Positions 57,461 through 62,000 of a stretch of DNA of 62,000 bases are shown here, piece after piece. This stretch comes from Nemertoderma westbladi (lineage: Eukaryota > Xenacoelomorpha > Nemertodermatida > Nemertodermatidae): assembly GCA_032718475.1 (NCBI GenBank), contig JAUCBJ010007945.1:1-62000 (forward strand), in the 5' to 3' direction. Within the stretch, counting starts at the first letter, position 1; every line of letters starts with the position of its first letter. Both the position numbers and the translations under genes were made by a program. The notes beneath the pieces were generated by a model. That model was not told the DNA's origin and did not search any database. It was given only the letters and a program-made list of their open reading frames with translations.

Positions 57461-58052
57461 GAGAGTACTACTACTACTACTACTAGGTCGAGCGAACTCG
57501 GACAGTGGAAATGAGATCCTTCCAGGCTTCCCGATTCTCCATAGTTGTCGCAATTTCGTTTCTCCCAAGTTCAGTATCCCTTTCAAGTTGATCTATATAT
57601 GTTATGGCAGGTCGTCCACGACTACGCTTTCCATGAGTTGGTTGCCAGAGAAGTAGATCTGGTATGACCTCGTCTTTACTTCGCCAGCAGTGCCCACTGA
57701 ATCTTAATCTGCGTTCACGGAGGGTGGTTGATACAGGTGGTATTGTACCATAAAGCTCGGCGTTTGTCATGTGTTGTCTCCAGCTGATGTTTAGGGCTGC
57801 CCTTAGTAGTCTTGTGTAGCAACCATCAACTCGTTGTTCAAGTGATTTAGTCAGTGTCCAGGTCTCACCCCCGTATAAAAATACACTTTCCACTGTGGCT
57901 CGAAAGAACTTAGTCTTCAGGTGCCTGGAGAGATCTGATTTCCAGATGGTATCCATTTTTGATAGAGCTACCCAAGCCTTTGCTTTCCTAACTTCTATGT
58001 CCTTTTTGCTACTCTCTATCCTTGATCCTAGGTACGAATCCCAGATCTTCAC
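57461..58052 (-). pseudogene. RTE-1 LINE C-terminal domain and 3' tail
   Basis: The minus strand encodes FLYGGETWTLTKSLEQRVDG, RLRFSGHCWRSKDEVIPDLL and RGRPAITYIDQLERDTEL, the conserved C-terminal domain of RTE-type LINEs, with a stop at 57,483 and a (TAG)n tail at 57,461-57,487. It joins the RT fragment on its right through a deletion that removes the catalytic ADD box. Confidence 0.9.
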
Positions 58053-58905
58053 CCTTTGTGGCCGTCCTCATTGCGTAATCCAGCACAATTACAAATAGTA
58101 ATGGTGCTAATGTGTCACCTTGCAGTACGCCAGCCAGGATTGAAAAAAACTCAGTTTCACCATCTGGTGAGAGTACCTGCGCTTCTGTGTCACAATATAA
58201 CAATCCAATGCCAGCAACAATTACTTCTGGTATTCCATAAGCTCTTAGGATTTCAAGCATTTTACCTCTATGGATGGAGTCGAATGCCTTCTTGAAGTCC
58301 ACAAAAGTCATGACTGCGGGGAGATTCTTCGACTTAATTCCTTCAATCAGTCTCCGTAGTGCAAGTATCTGGGCTATTGTTGATCTACTTGGTCGAAATC
58401 CGTTTTGGCTATTACGCAGTAGTTTCTCTATGTGAGGCCTAATCCTATATAGAATCATTTTATTGTATATTTTGGCAGCTACCACAAGCAGACAGATCCC
58501 ACGATAGTTTGTTGGTATGCCGAGGTCTCCTTTCTTGGGGAGAGGCTTTATTTGACCTTTAGTCCAAATTGGTGGTGGCTTTTCCCCTTTTAACATCCGG
58601 TTGCAAATATTCAATAATGGTCTGTTTAGCACTCCGGTTTTCCATACCTCCGCTGGGATTTCATCTAATCCACTCGCTTTATTATTGGACATGCTTTTAA
58701 TGCTTCTTTGGAGTTCGGCAGGTGTGAAGTCCCCTGTTTCTATAGGTAGTGTCTTGTCATATATTTTCCTTGTAGGGCTGACCTCGATGTTTGGTGGCTG
58801 CCCAAGCAAGTTGCTGAAGTGATTTTTCCACTTCCCAACACATTCTTCAGGACTATCGGCTTTGAGGCGCCCCTTTGCACAACTTTTCCGACCAGATACC
58901 TAATT
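58009..58905 (-). pseudogene. RTE-1 LINE reverse-transcriptase fragment
   Basis: The minus-strand frame 58,809-58,009 matches the 3' part of the RTE-1 ORF at 34,210-34,780 and continues with MTFVDFKKAFDSIHRGKMLE (motif A), VLQGDTLAPLLFVIVLDYAM (motif B) and ATKGEDLGF. The FADD box (motif C) is missing because the sequence jumps to the C-terminal domain near 58,030. Here residue 139 is Arg (CGA), where the 32.9-kb copy has TGA. The 5' edge is at about 58,905. Confidence 0.9.
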
Positions 58906-59057
58906 TACAGTTTGCCAGGTAAGTCTTTACTTCGCCAGCAGTGCCCACTGAATCTTAATCTGCGTCCACGGTTGTACCATAATGCTCGGCGTTTGTCATG
59001 TGTTGTCTCCAGCTGATGTTTAGGGCTGCCCTTAGTAGTCTTGTGTGGCAACCATCT
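58906..59057 (-). pseudogene. Second RTE-1 C-terminal fragment, fused head to tail
   Basis: The minus strand reads CHTRLLRAALNISWRQHMTN and RRLRFSGHCWRSKDLPGKL. It repeats the domain at 57,670-57,830 with a 28-base deletion, then runs into the interior RTE-1 sequence at ACCTGGCAAACTG. It shows a recombination between two RTE-1 copies. Confidence 0.75.
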
Positions 59058-59705
59058 ACTACTAGGATCGGCATGCTGCATTGCAGCTGCATTTTTAAGA
59101 ATGCTGTGCCGGCTTGTCGACAAAATGGCGCCACCACAACTCCGAATCACACATGACATTTGCTAGATCATTCGCATCTTCAAGGCCAATGTCCTTTAAG
59201 ATTCCTCTCAAGAAAGTCATGGCCTGTCCACCATGCTTATTCACTCCATGAGGCTGCCAAAGCACAAGATAATGCACTGGCTGGTCCTCACGGCGAAAGC
59301 AATGTCCTGCAAAGCGGAGGCGATTTTGTTCGAGTGTCAAGCTTAGGGGAACCAATGAGACACCTCCAATGTTATATAGTGTCTGGTTGGAGATGTGTGC
59401 ATTGTACTTGACACAATGAACCCGGCGTAGCATTCTTGTGAATGTGCCATCCAGAGATTTGGTGTCCTCAGCAGTTAGAGACCAGCATGGACTCCCATAG
59501 AGGAGTACTGGAACTACTGCCGCTCTAAATAATCGGACCTTAAGTTTCTGATTAATTCTCTGTGACTTCCAAATCCTGGAAAGCCTATTCAAGGCTGCCA
59601 ATGCCTTTCCCTTACGTATTCGAAGGTCCTCACCTGACTTCCGGATCCATGATCCCAGGTAACAGAAGTCATCCACATGCCCAAGCTTACCATCCTTTGA
59701 GCTTA
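59058..59705 (-). pseudogene. RTE-2 LINE 3' fragment
   Basis: The minus-strand frame 59,676-59,095 covers the end of RT and the C-terminal domain: MDDFCYLGSWIRKSGEDLRI, VLLYGSPCWSLTAEDTKSLD, RLRFAGHCFRREDQP, stop. It then continues into the GCAGCTGCAATGCAGCATGC tail and a short TAG repeat. It fills the gap that is deleted in the 46-kb copy. 5' truncated at 59,705. Confidence 0.88.
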
Positions 59706-59751
59706 CATTTCAAAATATAATATTATCCTATGGAGAATCATATATGGCTTA

Positions 59752-62000
59752 TTAAACATACAGCGCGTGGTCATTTAGTAATGGCACCCTCTCCCTCTCT
59801 CCTTCGGGTTGTTCATTTAGTAATGGCACCCCCTCCCTCTCTCCTTCGGATTGTTCATTTAGTAATGGCACCCTCTCCCTCTCTCCTTCGGGTTGTTCAT
59901 TTAGTAATGGCACCCTCTCCCTCTCTCCTTCGGGTTGTACATTTAGTAATGGCACCCTCTCCCTCTCTCCTTCGGGTTGTTCATTTAGTAATGGCACCCT
60001 CTCCCTCTCTCCTTCGGGTAGTTCATTTAGTAATGGCACCCTCTCCCTCTCTCCTACGGATTGTTCATTTAGTAATGGCACCCTCTCCCTCTCTCCTACG
60101 GATTGTTCATTTAGTAATGGCACCCTCTCCCTCTCTCCTTCGGGTTGTTCATTTAGTAATGGCACCCTCTCCCTCTCTCCTTCGGGTAGTTCATTTAGTA
60201 ATGGCACCCTCTCCCTCTCTCCTAAGGATTGTTCATTTAGTAATGGCACCCCCTCCCTCTCTCCTTCGGGTAGTTCATTTAGTAATAGCACCCTCTCCCT
60301 CTCTCCTTCGGGTTGTTCATTTAGTAATGGCACCCTCTCCCTCTCTCCTTCGGGTTGTTCATTTAGTAATGGCACCCTCTCCCTCTCTCCTTCGGGTTGT
60401 TCATTTAGTAATGGCACCCTCTCCCTCTCTCCTACGGATTGTTCATTTAGTAATGGCACCCCCTCCCTCTCTCCTTCGGGTAGTTCATTTAGTAATGGCA
60501 CCCTCTCCCTCTCTCCTTCGGGTAGTTCATTTAGTAATGGCACCCTCTCCCTCTCTCCTTCGGGTTGTTCATTTAGTAATGGCACCCTCTCCCTCTCTCC
60601 TACGGATTGTTCATTTAGTAATGGCACCCCCTCCCTCTATCCTTCGGGTAGTTCATTTAGTAATGGCACCCTCTCCCTCTCTCCTACGGATTGTTCATTT
60701 AGTAATGGCACCCCCTCCCTCTCTCCTTCGGGTTGTTCATTTAGTAATGGCACCCTCTCCCTCTCTCCTTCGAGTAGTTCATTTAGTAATGGCACCCTCT
60801 CCCTCTCTCCTACGGATTGTTCATTTAGTAATGGCACCCTCTCCCTCTCTCCTTCGGGTTGTTCATTTAGTAATGGCACCCCCTCCCTCTCTCCTTCGGG
60901 TTGTTCATTTAGTAATGGCACCCCCTCCCTCTCTCCTTCGGGTTGTTCATTTAGTAATGGCACCCTCTCCCTCTCTCCTTCGGGTAGTTCATTTAGTAAT
61001 GGCACCCCCTCCCTCTCTCCTTCGGGTAGTTCATTTAGTAATGGCACCCTCTCCCTCTCTCCTACGGATTGTTCATTTAGTAATGGCACCCTCTCCCTCT
61101 CTCCTTCGGGTTGTTCATTTAGTAATGGCACCCCCTCCCTCTCTCCTTCGGGTTGTTCATTTAGTAATGGCACCCTCTCCCTCTCTCCTTCGGGTTGTTC
61201 ATTTAGTAATGGCACCCTCTCCCTCTCTCCTACGGATTGTTCATTTAGTAATGGCACCCCCTCCCTCTCTCCTTCGGGTAGTTCATTTAGTAATGGCACC
61301 CCCTCCCTCTCTCCTTCGGGTTGTTCATTTAGTAATGGCACCCTCTCCCTCTCTCCTTCGGGTTGTTCATTTAGTAATGGCACCCTCTCCCTCTCTCCTT
61401 CGGGTTGTTCATTTAGTAATGGCACCCTCTCCCTCTCTCCTTCGGGTAGTTCATTTAGTAATGGCACCCTCTCCCTCTCTCCTACGGATTGTTCATTTAG
61501 TAATGGCACCCTTTCCCTCTCTCCTTCGGGTTGTTCATTTAGTAATGGCACCCTCTCCCTCTCTCCTTCGGGTAGTTCATTTAGTAATGGCACCCTCTCC
61601 CTCTCTCCTTCGGGTAGTTCATTTAGTAATGGCACCCTCTCCCTCTCTCCTTCGGGTAGTTCATTTAGTAATGGCACCCTCTCCCTCTCTCCTACGGATT
61701 GTTCATTTAGTAATGGCACCCCCTCCCTCTCTCCTTCGGGTAGTTCATTTAGTAATGGCACCCTCTCCCTCTCTCCTTCGGGTAGTTCATTTAGTAATGG
61801 CACCCTCTCCCTCTCTCCTTCGGGTAGTTCATTTAGTAATGGCACCCTCTCCCTCTCTCCTTCGGGTAGTTCATTTAGTAATGGCACCCTCTCCCTCTCT
61901 CCTACGGATTGTTCATTTAGTAATGGCACCCTCTCCCTCTCTCCTACGGATTGTTCATTTAGTAATGGCACCCCCTCCCTCTATCCTTCGGGTAGTTCAT
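59752..62000. repeat. 42-bp minisatellite, at least 53 units, open to the right edge
   Basis: The unit is TTCATTTAGTAATGGCACCC then TCTCCCTCTCTCCTTCGGGT and TG. Variants are CCTTCGGGT or CCTACGGAT, TTG or TAG before the next unit, and CTCTCC or CCCTCC. It is 14 codons long; the minus-strand frame (NEQPEGERERVPLL) is open for 444 and 291 codons, and broken where one T is A (CTCTATCC) at about 60,638 and 61,982. Those two marked units lie 1,344 bp (32 units) apart in similar surroundings, which suggests a large higher-order duplication. I regard it as a satellite, not a gene. Confidence 0.93.

Noticed and set aside
59752-61971. Minus-strand frames of 291 and 444 codons with a Glu/Arg repeat
   Set aside because: They are the 42-bp satellite read in frame; stops fall at single-base variants and no unique coding sequence adjoins them.

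Overview
The window is eukaryotic and almost certainly from a marine invertebrate animal. It shows GT-AG introns, an axonemal dynein heavy-chain gene, a contactin-associated/neurexin-IV-like adhesion gene, RTE-, CR1- and Penelope-type retroelements, BEL/Pao-type LTR elements, hAT-like and Mutator-like miniature elements, and very large minisatellite arrays. An echinoderm or related deuterostome is a reasonable guess from the RTE families and the abundance of TAGGCCTA/TACCGGTA palindromes, but the sequence alone does not fix the species.

Only two host genes can be supported. (1) On the minus strand, 3574-2021 is one long GC-rich exon: signal peptide, F5/8C (discoidin) domain and two laminin-G domains of a CNTNAP/neurexin-IV-like protein. 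Its last 18 coding bases plus 12 intronic bases, including the splice donor, are repeated in tandem about 23 times (1349-2037). (2) On the plus strand, five exons (42889-43076, 44845-45016, 45167-45317, 55880-56016, 56651-56782) join in phase into 260 codons of the C-terminal part of an axonemal outer-arm dynein heavy chain (DNAH5/DNAH8 type). Its introns hold the large satellites: an 8.0-kb array of 39-bp units upstream, and 21-bp, 68-bp and 22-bp arrays (about 0.4, 0.9 and 3.6 kb) inside one 10.6-kb intron. A 42-bp array runs off the right edge.

Layout. 1-9.1 kb: tRNA-derived SINE-like pieces, the adhesion-gene exon, and two members of a foldback family with 9-bp target duplications (5195-6143, 8030-8648). 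The second sits inside an older repeat, and the empty site is visible elsewhere in the window. 9.15-10.5 kb: decayed BEL/Pao gag-protease. 10.5-19.4 kb: a BEL/Pao-like LTR element with gag and protease but no recognisable reverse transcriptase or integrase; that space holds a DEDD 3'-5' exonuclease-like ORF and a second unknown ORF, followed by strong hairpins. 17,661-26,104: a nearly perfect 4.2-kb tandem duplication. 26.5-28.2 kb: two hAT-like miniature elements side by side in nearly the same 9-bp target. 28.9-30.8 kb: CR1-like LINE. 31.6-32.2 kb: another 3' end of the LTR family. 32.3-34.8 kb: RTE-type LINE (endonuclease plus start of RT) cut by the 39-bp array. 42.8-56.8 kb: dynein exons with Penelope, LINE, RTE and satellite insertions. 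57.4-59.7 kb: mosaic of RTE fragments on the minus strand. 59.75 kb to the end: 42-bp array.

Many long open frames here are by-products of tandem repeats whose unit lacks stop codons. They are listed as repeats, not genes.
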